DNA of 60,721 nt from an uncultured Lachnospiraceae bacterium (lineage in GTDB: Bacteria > Bacillota > Clostridia > Lachnospirales > Lachnospiraceae), in NCBI GenBank assembly GCA_951800685.1, contig CATOJY010000020.1:1-60721 (forward strand), read 5' to 3'. The notes beneath the pieces are model-generated. The model had not been told where the DNA came from. It did no database searches and saw only the letters and a program-made list of their open reading frames with translations. Below, one piece after another: positions 34,349 through 43,536 of this stretch (position 1 is its first letter; every line of letters starts with the position of its first letter). The translations under genes and the position numbers were made by a program.

Positions 34349-35605
34349 ATGGCAGGAAAGAGTTCTGATGATAAGGTGAGGTGTTCTTTTTGCAATAAGA
34401 CGCAGGGACAAGTCAGGAAATTGATTGCAGGTCCGGCAGGCGTTTATATTTGTGATGAATGTGTAGACATCTGTGCAGATATCATAGAAGAAGAGTATGA
34501 GGAAGAGCCGGCAGTGGAGGAGATGGAGATCAATCTCTTGAAGCCGGTAGAGATCAAGAGGTTTCTGGATGACTATGTGATCGGACAGGAAGAAGCCAAG
34601 AAAGTACTGGCGGTATCGGTTTACAATCATTACAAGAGAGTGCTTGCGACGGAGGAAGAAGACGGTGTGGAACTCCAGAAGAGCAACATCATTATGATAG
34701 GACCTACCGGTTCAGGCAAAACTTACCTGGCGCAGACGCTGGCGCAGATCATCAATGTACCCTTTGCGATTGCAGATGCGACGACGCTGACTGAGGCAGG
34801 GTATGTGGGAGAAGATGTAGAGAATATTCTATTGAAGCTGATCCAGGCGGCGGATTACGATATTGACAGAGCGCAGTATGGTATTATCTATATCGATGAG
34901 ATTGATAAGATCACTAAGAAAAGTGAGAACGTCTCCATTACGAGAGATGTTTCCGGAGAAGGTGTCCAGCAGGCGCTTCTAAAGATCGTGGAAGGTACGG
35001 TAGCGAGCGTGCCGCCGCAGGGCGGCAGGAAACATCCGCATCAGGAACTGATCCAAATTGATACTTCTAATATTCTGTTTATCTGTGGCGGTGCTTTTGA
35101 TGGGCTTGAGAAAATTGTGGAAGAGCGTTTGGACCGGAATTCTATCGGATTCAATGCACAGATTGTTGAGAAGAGCAGTAAAGACATCGGTGCGGTATTG
35201 AAGGAGGTATCGTCACAGGATCTGATGAAATTTGGATTGATCCCAGAATTTATCGGACGTGTGCCGATTACTGTGACGCTGGATGGACTGGACCAGGAAG
35301 CGCTGCTCCGTATTTTGCAGGAACCGAAGAATGCTCTGATCAAGCAGTATAAGAAGTTGTTCGAGTTTGATGAGGTTAAGCTGGAAGTCGAGGAAGAGGC
35401 GGTCAGAGAGATCGCGCATCTGGCTTATGAGCGTAAGACTGGAGCCAGAGGACTCCGTTCTATTATGGAAGATGTTCTGATGGATGTCATGTATGAGATT
35501 CCGTCAGATGACAACATAGCGGAGTGCGTATTGACGAAAGAAGTGGTGGACGGCAAGGGAAAACCGAGGATCATCTACCGCAACAAACTGCTGCGCGCTG
35601 AGTAG
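34349..35605 (+). CDS. clpX: ATP-dependent Clp protease ATP-binding subunit
   Basis: 418-aa AAA+ unfoldase that feeds substrates to ClpP. The N-terminal zinc domain has CSFCNK and CDECVDIC (two CxxC pairs); the AAA+ domain has Walker A GPTGSGKT, Walker [11 protein letters not shown], and the sensor-2 region near [10 protein letters not shown]. It belongs to the protease block with clpP upstream and lon downstream. The ribosome site is weak (AGAGAAAGG about 15 bases away). Standard length and no missing motif. A terminator-type hairpin follows before lon. Confidence 0.97.
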   Translation: MAGKSSDDKVRCSFCNKTQGQVRKLIAGPAGVYICDECVDICADIIEEEYEEEPAVEEMEINLLKPVEIKRFLDDYVIGQEEAKKVLAVSVYNHYKRVLATEEEDGVELQKSNIIMIGPTGSGKTYLAQTLAQIINVPFAIADATTLTEAGYVGEDVENILLKLIQAADYDIDRAQYGIIYIDEIDKITKKSENVSITRDVSGEGVQQALLKIVEGTVASVPPQGGRKHPHQELIQIDTSNILFICGGAFDGLEKIVEERLDRNSIGFNAQIVEKSSKDIGAVLKEVSSQDLMKFGLIPEFIGRVPITVTLDGLDQEALLRILQEPKNALIKQYKKLFEFDEVKLEVEEEAVREIAHLAYERKTGARGLRSIMEDVLMDVMYEIPSDDNIAECVLTKEVVDGKGKPRIIYRNKLLRAE

Positions 35606-35620
35606 AAGTAGGATTTTGAG

Positions 35621-35652
35621 AAACGTCGCCGGAATATAGGCGGCGTTTGTTG
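35621..35652 (+). terminator. Terminator between clpX and lon
   Basis: AAACGTCGCC (35621-35630) with GGCGGCGTTT (35639-35648), one G-U pair, then a short T-run broken by G (TTTGTTG). Confidence 0.7.
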
Positions 35653-35727
35653 CCATGTAAGGAGTTTAGCGAAAGGCTGGACTATTATGGGAAAACCTGT
35701 CTGGATGATACAAAAAGAGGGTAATCT

Positions 35728-38142
35728 ATGAATAGAGAAACAGAGAATAACAGGGAATATAGTGATATCAATGCAGGAGCTATAGCTTATAAAAATATCA
35801 TGGGAATAGAGACGCAGATCCTTCCTACAGTGACACTTCGGGGATTGTCGATCTTGCCGGGAATGGTGATTCATTTTGACTTAAGCAGGCATAAGTCGAC
35901 AGAGGCGGTGGAGCAGGCGATGTTATCAGACCAGAGGCTGCTTGTCGTTACCCAGAAGGAGGCGGAAGAGGAAGATCCGGGTTTCGAAGATGTCTATGAA
36001 GTTGGAACAGTTACGGTGATCAAACAAGTGACGAAACTGCCGGGACATGTTCTGCGTGTCCTGGTAGAAGGAAAGCACAGGGGGAGACTGTGTAGGTTTG
36101 TGCAGGAAAGCAGCTATATTATGACAGAACTGTCAGTAGAAAAGGATGATATGACAGGGATTTCAGAAGTGGAAGAAGAGGCAATGACCAGAACAGTCAA
36201 GGAAGCGTTTTCGTCATACTACACCTGTTTTCCAAAAGTAGGTAAGGCGGTAGCTGATCAGATTGAGAATAGTATGCCGCTGGGAGAACTGTTGGACTGT
36301 ATTACCATTAATATGCCATTGTCTGTGGCAGATAAACAGAAGATCCTGGGTGCGGTAGCCGTGCGGGAACGGTTTGAAGTTCTGACAGATATTCTGGTGC
36401 AGGAAGTTGAGGTGATCCGGATCAAGAACGAGCTGGCCAAGAATATCAAGGGACGCATTGATCAACATCAAAAAGAGTATATCCTGCGGGAGCAGTTACA
36501 TTATATTAAAGAGGAGCTGGGAGAGAATAATACCGATTCGGATGTAGAACAGTTTGAAGCGGCAGTGAATAAGTTAAAAGCGAAAAAAGAGGTTAAAGAG
36601 AAGATCCGCAAGGAGATCGGCCGCTATAAGAATGTCGCAGGCAGCAATTCAGAAAGCGCGGTGGAACGTGCTTACATTGAGACGCTGCTGGAACTGCCTT
36701 GGGATAAGGCAGCCAAAGAGAATCATGATCTTGCCAGGGCAGAGCGGATTCTAAATGAAGATCATTTCGGATTGGATAAAGTGAAGGAACGGATACTGGA
36801 ATATCTTGCAGTACGTGCACTGACTGGCAAAGGAAGAAGCCCGATCATATGTCTTGTTGGGCCGCCAGGAACAGGTAAGACGTCGATTGCAAGAAGTGTT
36901 GCCGAGGCGCTCAATAAGAAATATGTCCGTATTTGTCTGGGTGGCATTAGGGATGAGGCGGAGATCAGAGGGCACCGTAAGACTTATGTGGGCGCTATGC
37001 CGGGCAGAATTACCAATGCTGTCAGGCAGGCGGGAGTCAAGAATCCTCTGCTTCTGCTGGATGAGATCGACAAGGTGAGCAGTGACTACAAAGGGGATCC
37101 GAGCGCCGCATTGCTTGAAGTGCTGGACGGGGAACAGAATGGTGCATTTAGAGATCATTATGTGGAGATTCCCATAGATCTGTCGGAAGTGTTGTTTCTT
37201 GCCACAGCGAATAGTACAGATACGATTCCGCGGCCGTTATTAGACCGCATGGAGATGATCGAGATTAACAGTTATACGGCAAATGAGAAGTTTCATATCG
37301 CCAGAGAACATTTGGTGAAGAAGGCGATGGATAAAAACGGTATCAGAGAAGGTGAAATTACATTCACTGATGAGGCGCTGCATGCAATGATACGCCTGTA
37401 TACGAGAGAGGCAGGGGTACGTGGCCTGGAACGCCAGATTGGGGCAGTGTGCCGTAAGGAAGCGAGAAAAATCCTGGAAAGAAGACAGATTCTGGAAGGT
37501 AGACAGGAAACGGAGAAAGTGGAAATTGCCGCAGAGGATCTGGAGCACTATCTGGGAAAACCGAAGTATAGTCAGGATAAGGTTGCAGGGAAGAACGAAG
37601 TGGGCATTGTCAGAGGGCTGGCGTGGACCAGCGTGGGCGGCGATACCTTGCAGATTGAGGTCAATATGATGCCCGGAGAAGGTGAGATTGACTTAACAGG
37701 TCAGATGGGAGATGTTATGAAAGAATCGGCCCGGATCGCCATGAGCTATGTGCGGTCTGTAGGGGAGCAGTACCAGATCCCGGCAGATTTGTTTCAGACC
37801 AGGGATTTCCATATCCATATTCCAGAGGGAGCGGTTCCAAAAGATGGACCGTCTGCCGGAATTACGATGGCGTCTGCTATCTTGTCTGCGGTGACTAGCA
37901 GGCAGGTACGGGCGGATGTGGCTATGACCGGAGAAGTCACTCTGCGTGGGAGGGTGCTTCCAATTGGTGGCCTGAAAGAAAAGATCCTTGCGGCAAAGAT
38001 GGCTGGCGTACATACGGTTCTCGTACCGAAAGAAAATGCGAAAGATATTGCGGAATTGGATGGAGAAATTACAGAAGGATTAGAGATTCATATGGTAGAA
38101 TGTATGGAGGAGGTTGTGGGGTATACGTTTGTGGAATCATAA
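35728..38142 (+). CDS. lon: ATP-dependent protease Lon
   Basis: 804-aa soluble LonA. The N-terminal substrate domain is followed by a AAA+ module with Walker A GPPGTGKTS (about residue 378) and the Lon protease domain with the catalytic Ser (KDGPSAGIT, about S709) and Lys (GGLKEK, about K751). It degrades misfolded and regulatory proteins. AGAGGGTAA precedes the ATG. It is separated from clpX by a hairpin; engB follows 38 bases on. This is the LonA type; no membrane-bound LonB gene is present next to it. Confidence 0.97.
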   Translation: MNRETENNREYSDINAGAIAYKNIMGIETQILPTVTLRGLSILPGMVIHFDLSRHKSTEAVEQAMLSDQRLLVVTQKEAEEEDPGFEDVYEVGTVTVIKQVTKLPGHVLRVLVEGKHRGRLCRFVQESSYIMTELSVEKDDMTGISEVEEEAMTRTVKEAFSSYYTCFPKVGKAVADQIENSMPLGELLDCITINMPLSVADKQKILGAVAVRERFEVLTDILVQEVEVIRIKNELAKNIKGRIDQHQKEYILREQLHYIKEELGENNTDSDVEQFEAAVNKLKAKKEVKEKIRKEIGRYKNVAGSNSESAVERAYIETLLELPWDKAAKENHDLARAERILNEDHFGLDKVKERILEYLAVRALTGKGRSPIICLVGPPGTGKTSIARSVAEALNKKYVRICLGGIRDEAEIRGHRKTYVGAMPGRITNAVRQAGVKNPLLLLDEIDKVSSDYKGDPSAALLEVLDGEQNGAFRDHYVEIPIDLSEVLFLATANSTDTIPRPLLDRMEMIEINSYTANEKFHIAREHLVKKAMDKNGIREGEITFTDEALHAMIRLYTREAGVRGLERQIGAVCRKEARKILERRQILEGRQETEKVEIAAEDLEHYLGKPKYSQDKVAGKNEVGIVRGLAWTSVGGDTLQIEVNMMPGEGEIDLTGQMGDVMKESARIAMSYVRSVGEQYQIPADLFQTRDFHIHIPEGAVPKDGPSAGITMASAILSAVTSRQVRADVAMTGEVTLRGRVLPIGGLKEKILAAKMAGVHTVLVPKENAKDIAELDGEITEGLEIHMVECMEEVVGYTFVES

Positions 38143-38180
38143 TGTCATAAGAAAATGAATGAGGAATATAGGAGAAGAGA

Positions 38181-38786
38181 ATGGTTATTAAGAATGTTAA
38201 TTTGGAAACTGTGTGTGGTATTACCAGTAAACTGCCTGAAAATAGACTGCCTGAGATCGCGTTTGCCGGCAAAAGCAACGTGGGGAAATCTTCTTTGATC
38301 AATGGCCTTATGAACCGTAAGGCACTGGCACGTACCAGTTCCCAGCCAGGGAAGACGCAGACCATTAACTATTACAATGTCAATGGACAGATGTATTTCG
38401 TGGATCTTCCGGGGTATGGTTATGCCACTGCGAACCAGCAGGTGAAAGCGCAGTGGGGCAAGCTGATTGAAGATTATCTGCATCAGTCAAAGAAGATACG
38501 GACGGTATTTCTGTTAATCGATATCCGGCATGCGCCTTCTGAAAATGACCAGATCATGTATGACTGGATCCTGGACAGGGGCTATAAACCGGTTATTATT
38601 GCGACAAAGCTCGATAAAATCAAGAGAAGCCAGGTAGCAAAACAACTGAAGATGATATGTGATACACTTGCGGTGGTTGAGGATACGACGATTATTCCTT
38701 ATTCTTCTTTGTCTAAGCAGGGGAGAGAAGAAATTTATGAGCTTTTGGATAGGATCATGGAAGAAGAGAATGAGGAAGATGTCTGA
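38181..38786 (+). CDS. engB: Ribosome biogenesis GTP-binding protein YsxC/EngB
   Basis: 201-aa essential GTPase of the YihA/EngB/YsxC family, involved in 50S ribosome assembly. G1 AGKSNVGKSS, G3 VDLPGYGYA, G4 ATKLDKI and G5-like YSSLSK are all visible. TAGGAGA lies before the ATG. Position after lon is conserved across Firmicutes. No deviations seen. Confidence 0.96.
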   Translation: MVIKNVNLETVCGITSKLPENRLPEIAFAGKSNVGKSSLINGLMNRKALARTSSQPGKTQTINYYNVNGQMYFVDLPGYGYATANQQVKAQWGKLIEDYLHQSKKIRTVFLLIDIRHAPSENDQIMYDWILDRGYKPVIIATKLDKIKRSQVAKQLKMICDTLAVVEDTTIIPYSSLSKQGREEIYELLDRIMEEENEEDV

Positions 38787-38835
38787 CTTCTTGCGATAGA
38801 GGGAAAGCTGGAATAGTTATATTGGAGGAATACGG

Positions 38836-40146
38836 ATGAGACAATCGATTAAGACATATCTGAAAGTTATCTTGAACCTGGTCACAGCGCTTGTGGCGTT
38901 ATTGTTATGTATCTTTCTGCTTCCAAAATGCATCCTCTTCTTTATGCCGTTTCTCATAGGGTGGATCATTGCCATGATTGCATCGCCGGTGGTAAGATTT
39001 TTTGAGGAGAAACTGAAGATACGGCGAAAGGGAGCGTCAGTCATCGTTATTGTTGCGGTATTGGCGGTGGTAATCCTTCTAGTTTATGTGATCGGCGTGC
39101 GTTTGGTGAAAGAAGGCGTCAATTTTGTCAATGAGCTGCCGATGCTTTGGGATAGTATTTTGGCAGAGTTTAATGAGGTGGGGGACAATCTGGAAGGGAT
39201 TTACAGCAGACTGCCAGTAGATACGCAGAAGACATTGGATAATATTGGCTCTGAGATGGGGACTTATTTTGGGGGCCTGATTGAGAGTATAGGTACGCCG
39301 ACTTTTGAGGCAGTAGGGAATGTGGCAAAACAGCTTCCGGATATCTTTTTGGGAATCATCATGTGTATTCTGTCTGCTTACTTCTTCGTAGCTGATAAGG
39401 CATATGTCACCAACATTATGAAGAAATATGTGCCAGATGCAGTGCTCTATCGTTTTGACTTGATCCGCAGGAGCTTTAGGAATGCGGTAGGCGGATATTT
39501 TAAGGCACAATTCAAGATAGAGTGCTGGATCTATCTGATGTTGGTGATCGGTCTGTTTTTTCTGAAAGTCCGGTATACCCCCCTTGTGGCTCTGGGTATT
39601 GCCTTTCTGGATTTTCTTCCGGTATTTGGCACAGGAACCGTTATGATTCCCTGGGCTATCGTTGAGATCTTGAGCAATGATTATAAAATGGCTGTGGGAC
39701 TGCTCATCATTTGGTGCACAGGACAGCTTGTACGACAGGTAATCCAGCCTAAGATTGTTGGGGACTCCATTGGGATGGATGCCATTCCTACCTTGTTTCT
39801 TCTGTTTATCGGTTATAAGGCCGCCGGTGTGATGGGAATGATTCTTGCAGTACCGATCGGCATTATTGTTCTTAACCTGTATGAGGAAGGCGTTTTTGAC
39901 ACCACGAAGCAGAGTATCCAGATTCTGACAGCAGGTTTTAATAAGTTTCGAAGAATCCGTCCGGAGGATATTGCGATTGTGGAAGAGTATGAGCGTGAGA
40001 TAGAGAGCAGTTATCAGAAGAAATTGCGGAGCGCTGAGAAGGAAGAACGTGAATTAGAAGAGGCGTCTAAGATCAGAATAGAGGAACCGTTGATCATTAA
40101 GAAGATTATTTCTAAGAAAGGTGAGAAAAACATTAAGAAATCCTAG
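38836..40146 (+). CDS. AI-2E family transporter
   Basis: 436 aa with about eight membrane segments in the usual pattern (two at the N-terminus, a central amphipathic region, then clusters from about residue 150 onward) and a charged C-terminal tail. The C-terminal GIDFL/GMDAIP-type motif region (DSIGMDAIPTLFLLFIGYKAAG) is family-typical. Members include exporters of autoinducer-2 and Na+/H+ antiporters, as well as the sporulation protein YtvI; I cannot choose between them. TTGGAGGAA precedes the ATG. Loosely linked to engB. Confidence 0.88.
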   Translation: MRQSIKTYLKVILNLVTALVALLLCIFLLPKCILFFMPFLIGWIIAMIASPVVRFFEEKLKIRRKGASVIVIVAVLAVVILLVYVIGVRLVKEGVNFVNELPMLWDSILAEFNEVGDNLEGIYSRLPVDTQKTLDNIGSEMGTYFGGLIESIGTPTFEAVGNVAKQLPDIFLGIIMCILSAYFFVADKAYVTNIMKKYVPDAVLYRFDLIRRSFRNAVGGYFKAQFKIECWIYLMLVIGLFFLKVRYTPLVALGIAFLDFLPVFGTGTVMIPWAIVEILSNDYKMAVGLLIIWCTGQLVRQVIQPKIVGDSIGMDAIPTLFLLFIGYKAAGVMGMILAVPIGIIVLNLYEEGVFDTTKQSIQILTAGFNKFRRIRPEDIAIVEEYEREIESSYQKKLRSAEKEERELEEASKIRIEEPLIIKKIISKKGEKNIKKS

Positions 40147-40217
40147 AGTGTAACGATAGGCTTAGGCGGAGCAATAGACGTTAACGTAAGAAGGAAGAAG
40201 AGAAAGAAGGAAGAAAG

Positions 40218-41201
40218 ATGCAGGTGACAGTATATAATTGCAGGGCTTTTGATGAGAAAGATCTGTTTATGGAATATGCCAAAGAGTTGGGGATTGATTT
40301 GGTGCTGTGTGCGGACGCACCAAACCAGGAAAATATCTTTTTGTGTAAGGGCAGCCAGTGTGTGGATGTGATCACTTCTAAGATTGATGCAGACTTGATC
40401 CAAGCATTTCATGACAACGGAGTGGAATATATTACAACTAGAACGATTGGCTATGACCACATTGATCTGACAGCAGCACGGGCATGTGGGATTAAGGTTG
40501 GAAATGCACCCTATGGTCCGAATGGGGTGGCGGACTATACGGTGATGTTGATTCTTATGTCTATCCGTAAAATGGAGGCGATCCTTAGAAGAACGGCGTT
40601 GCAGGATTATACACTGGCTGGACTGAATGGCAGAGAGTTGAAAGATTTGACTGTGGGAGTCATCGGAACCGGACGGATCGGAGCAACCGTGATCCGAAGC
40701 TTGTCTGGATTCGGCTGCCGCATTCTGGCTTATGACCTATACGAAAAAGAAGAAGTGAAACAATACGCTGCGTATGTACCGCTCTCAGATATTTGGAAAG
40801 AAGCAGATGTGATTACATTGCATACACCTCTAACAGAGGATAATTTCCACTTGATCAATCAGGAAACGATCGGGCAGATGAAAAACGGCGTGGTGATCAT
40901 CAATACAGCCAGAGGTGCCTTGATTGATTCTGATGCTTTGATAGCGGCAATCGAGGACGGCAGGATTGGCGCTGCAGGACTTGATGTAGTAGAAAATGAA
41001 TTCGGACTATACTATTATGATCACAAAGCGGATATATTAAAGAATAAGGAACTTGCACTTTTCAGAAGTTTTCCGAATGTGACAGTGTCGCACCATATGG
41101 CTTTCTATACAAGAAACTATGTGGAAACGGTAGTGAAGGATTCCCTGATGAGCTGTAAATATTATATGGAAGGCAAAGAGAATCCGTGGGAAATCAAGTG
41201 A
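40218..41201 (+). CDS. D-lactate dehydrogenase (D-2-hydroxyacid dehydrogenase family)
   Basis: 327 aa. The NAD Rossmann motif GTGRIGATV is central; the catalytic Arg lies in INTARGALID, the Glu in VVENEFG and the His in VSHHMAFYT. The C-terminal NELALFRSFPNVTV region is that of fermentative D-LDH. It would reduce pyruvate to D-lactate, regenerating NAD. GAAGGAAGAAAG precedes the ATG. Related acids (hydroxyisocaproate) cannot be excluded. Soluble and complete. Confidence 0.9.
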   Translation: MQVTVYNCRAFDEKDLFMEYAKELGIDLVLCADAPNQENIFLCKGSQCVDVITSKIDADLIQAFHDNGVEYITTRTIGYDHIDLTAARACGIKVGNAPYGPNGVADYTVMLILMSIRKMEAILRRTALQDYTLAGLNGRELKDLTVGVIGTGRIGATVIRSLSGFGCRILAYDLYEKEEVKQYAAYVPLSDIWKEADVITLHTPLTEDNFHLINQETIGQMKNGVVIINTARGALIDSDALIAAIEDGRIGAAGLDVVENEFGLYYYDHKADILKNKELALFRSFPNVTVSHHMAFYTRNYVETVVKDSLMSCKYYMEGKENPWEIK

Positions 41202-41252
41202 TGGGCGCGCCGGCGGCAATGGGAAATAAACAGTCAAAGGTAAGGAGAATAC

Positions 41253-41756
41253 GTGATAATTAATAAAGTTACATCAAAGCGCTTCTTTAGGATACTTTTT
41301 GGCATCTATATTATCATAGTGATCAAAGTTATCATTTTTAAATATCCGTTTGAGCAGCTTCAGGCGATTGCCAATACGTGGCAGAAAGGGGTAATTCTGG
41401 AAGGATTGGGTACGGCTAACTTTGTGCCTTTTCATACAATCAAAATGTATATCGATTATGCCTATAAATTGAACAGTGTGGAGAATCTGGCAGGAAATAT
41501 CTTGGTTTTTGTACCCTTTGGTTTTCTTTTTCCACTGGTTTTCCAGGATGGATGGAAGTTTTCTGTCATGTTTCTAAATGCGTTCACGTTTGTGCTGGGC
41601 ATTGAAACCTTTCAGCTTTTCAGTGCCTTTGGGGCATTCGATGTGGATGATATTCTGCTAAATTGTCTTGGGGCGGCGTTGGGATTTGGGATCTATAAAG
41701 GAATGAGAGAATGGAAGAGAAGGAAGCCAGCGGATATGCAGAGGCGGTCAGACTGA
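41253..41756 (+). CDS. VanZ family protein
   Basis: 167 aa with about five membrane helices; it has the LGTANFVPFHTI and NLAGNILVFVPFGF motifs of VanZ and FETFQLF near the C-terminus. VanZ-like proteins add low-level lipoglycopeptide tolerance, but most genomic copies have no assigned role. It begins with GTG after TAAGGAG. No van genes lie nearby, so resistance should not be assumed. Confidence 0.85.
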   Translation: MIINKVTSKRFFRILFGIYIIIVIKVIIFKYPFEQLQAIANTWQKGVILEGLGTANFVPFHTIKMYIDYAYKLNSVENLAGNILVFVPFGFLFPLVFQDGWKFSVMFLNAFTFVLGIETFQLFSAFGAFDVDDILLNCLGAALGFGIYKGMREWKRRKPADMQRRSD

Positions 41757-41874
41757 AGCGGTGCAGAATGATAGCACATGATGCAGGAAAATGCTTCAAA
41801 GTATAAAGAAAGATTTCTCAGAAGAAGTTGTGTTTATATGGAAAAAGGAATAAAATAAAGCGGGAGGGGATACA

Positions 41875-42465
41875 ATGGGAGGACTATTAAAGAAACTGAA
41901 GAAAAATGTGGTGATCTCTGCAATACTCTGTATTTTACTTGGATTGGTGCTGGCAATCTGGCCGGGGATGTCCATGCATATTGTGTGTATTGTCATCGGT
42001 TCGGTACTTATCCTGGGAGGATTGGTCCGTCTGGCGGAGAGCTTTTGGGGTAGAGATGGAAGTATGTACACCCAGATCAATATGATTGTAGGAATCATAT
42101 TTGCAGTAGTTGGAATATGGATTGTAGTTAAGCCGGAGAAAGTACTGGCGATTATTCCGATCATTGTGGGGATTGTGATTGTAGTACACGGGTTGAATAA
42201 TTTGCAGCAGGCAGTTGCGCTGTGCAAAGAGAAATATGATAAATGGTGGGTAGCTCTGCTTTTAGGTCTGGTTACAGTTGGTTTTGGCGCCTTGTTGATC
42301 TTTAGGCCTTTTGCAGCACTGGACACTGCGGTTATGATAATCGGTTTTTTCCTGGTCTATGACGGGGTATCAGATCTCTGGATCGTATCGAGAATAGCAA
42401 GGACAGCTAAGGCGCTGCAGCAGGATGCGGAGGCGCTAGATGTGGATGCAAAGGACATTGAGTAA
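41875..42465 (+). CDS. DUF308 (HdeD-like) membrane protein
   Basis: 196 aa with about six short membrane helices arranged as repeated pairs, the pattern of DUF308. The GWR-free hydrophobic segments and the Gly-rich turns fit the family, and the C-terminal tail is acidic. Function unknown in Firmicutes; HdeD in Escherichia is linked to acid resistance. GGGAGGGG precedes the ATG. Confidence 0.75.
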   Translation: MGGLLKKLKKNVVISAILCILLGLVLAIWPGMSMHIVCIVIGSVLILGGLVRLAESFWGRDGSMYTQINMIVGIIFAVVGIWIVVKPEKVLAIIPIIVGIVIVVHGLNNLQQAVALCKEKYDKWWVALLLGLVTVGFGALLIFRPFAALDTAVMIIGFFLVYDGVSDLWIVSRIARTAKALQQDAEALDVDAKDIE

Positions 42466-42479
42466 GAAATAAAATCTCC

Positions 42480-42508
42480 TTGAATATTTTAGAAAGACGT
42501 ACTAGAAT
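42480..42508 (+). promoter_or_regulatory. Promoter of the unknown gene at 42556
   Basis: TTGAAT, a 17-base spacer and TAGAAT; the transcript would start near 42515. Confidence 0.5.
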
Positions 42509-42555
42509 AGAAATAGTCAAGTACTTAGATATTTTACAGAAAGAGGGAATAACAT

Positions 42556-43044
42556 ATGACAATCGGTGCAGTTAATGCGTATGGTGCGACGAGCGCAATA
42601 AGTTTTCGGCCATATGTGTATAATACGAATATGGTAAGTTCGGTCAGCATGAATAAGTTATCCAGGATTTCTGACGATGTGCTGGATAAGAAGATTGATT
42701 ACAGTGGTTTGACAGATGAGAGTCTCAATGAGAATCCGTTGAAGAAGGGACAGACGCTTGATTTTCAGGGAATGCTTGCTATGCAGATGCAGCGAGGACA
42801 GTATAATGCCGCAAGGATCATGAGACCGGTGGAAGAGAAAGCGGCGACAGAACTGGAGGCAGCGGCGAGGAAGCCGGCAGGTTCAGATGCTGCTGTATCT
42901 TTTGATTTTTCTGGAGCAGCGGCGGTAGACCGTGCAGAGGAAGTGCCGACAGAAGCGGATGCAGGGGCAGGAGTTGGCAGCGGGAATATCAACTACCAGA
43001 TGCAGCAGGCGTTACAGGCGTATGAGATGTTTATGACAGCGTAA
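42556..43044 (+). CDS. Unknown 162-aa protein
   Basis: No recognised family. The N-terminal half has NAYGATSAISFRPYVYNTNM and a helical MQMQRGQYNAARIM segment; the middle is Ala/Pro/Glu-rich and disordered, and the C-terminus (NYQMQQALQAYEMF) is amphipathic. No signal peptide and no membrane helix. The Ala/Ser-rich, low-charge layout recalls flagellar cap or rod-associated peptides, but that is weak. AAGAGGG lies upstream, with its own promoter and a strong terminator after it, so it is monocistronic. A chemotaxis receptor lies about 1.3 kb downstream. Confidence 0.7.
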   Translation: MTIGAVNAYGATSAISFRPYVYNTNMVSSVSMNKLSRISDDVLDKKIDYSGLTDESLNENPLKKGQTLDFQGMLAMQMQRGQYNAARIMRPVEEKAATELEAAARKPAGSDAAVSFDFSGAAAVDRAEEVPTEADAGAGVGSGNINYQMQQALQAYEMFMTA

Positions 43045-43113
43045 GTAGTATCGTGTTGGTTATGGACGCATTGGTATGTGCGCAGAGAGAATTATATTAT
43101 AAAGAGTTTGACC

Positions 43114-43148
43114 AGAATCCTCATTTCTTGATAAGTGAGGATTCTTTT
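43114..43148 (+). terminator. Terminator of the unknown gene
   Basis: Perfect 10-bp stem: AGAATCCTCA (43114-43123) and TGAGGATTCT (43136-43145), followed by TTT and AT-rich sequence. Confidence 0.9.
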
Positions 43149-43216
43149 AAAATGATATGAAATGAAAACGGCAGAGAAGGGAGGGAGCGGGTATAGAAGA
43201 CTTTGGATTTAAAGAG

Positions 43217-43519
43217 ATGCAGCAGATTCAAATGGAATTACAGGAAAAATACAAAGATAAATGGCGGCCGCTATCGCCAGAGCTGGGGACAGAGCAGCTT
43301 CTATGGCTTATGGTCGAGTTGGGGGAAGCAGCTGATATCATGAAAAAGGAGGGCAGTCAGAAGATCATGGAGAATGCGGATGTGAGGACACATTTTATTG
43401 AGGAGATGGCGGATGTTATGATGTATTATAATGATGTTCTGCTCTGCTATGGTATTTCCATCGAGGAATTAAGTAAGGTATATCGGGAAAAGCATCAGAA
43501 GAATATGGATAGGTGGTAG
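43217..43519 (+). CDS. MazG-like nucleotide pyrophosphohydrolase
   Basis: 100 aa. The MazG/iMazG metal motif appears as VELGEAADI and FIEEMADVMMYYND, an ExxE(n)ExxD arrangement. Such small enzymes hydrolyse NTPs or modified nucleotides to monophosphates. The ATG at 43217 has no spaced ribosome site, but AAGGGAGGG lies 6 bases before an in-frame ATA at 43193 that would give MEDFGFKEMQQ; see findings. It is followed 17 bases later by a HAD phosphatase, a likely functional pair. Full length for the short family. Confidence 0.82.
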   Translation: MQQIQMELQEKYKDKWRPLSPELGTEQLLWLMVELGEAADIMKKEGSQKIMENADVRTHFIEEMADVMMYYNDVLLCYGISIEELSKVYREKHQKNMDRW

Positions 43520-43536
43520 AAAAGGAGAAACTGTAA

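Noticed and set aside
41253..41756. Glycopeptide resistance gene from the VanZ match
   Set aside because: VanZ-like proteins are widespread without resistance roles, and no vanA/H/X/S/R gene is present.
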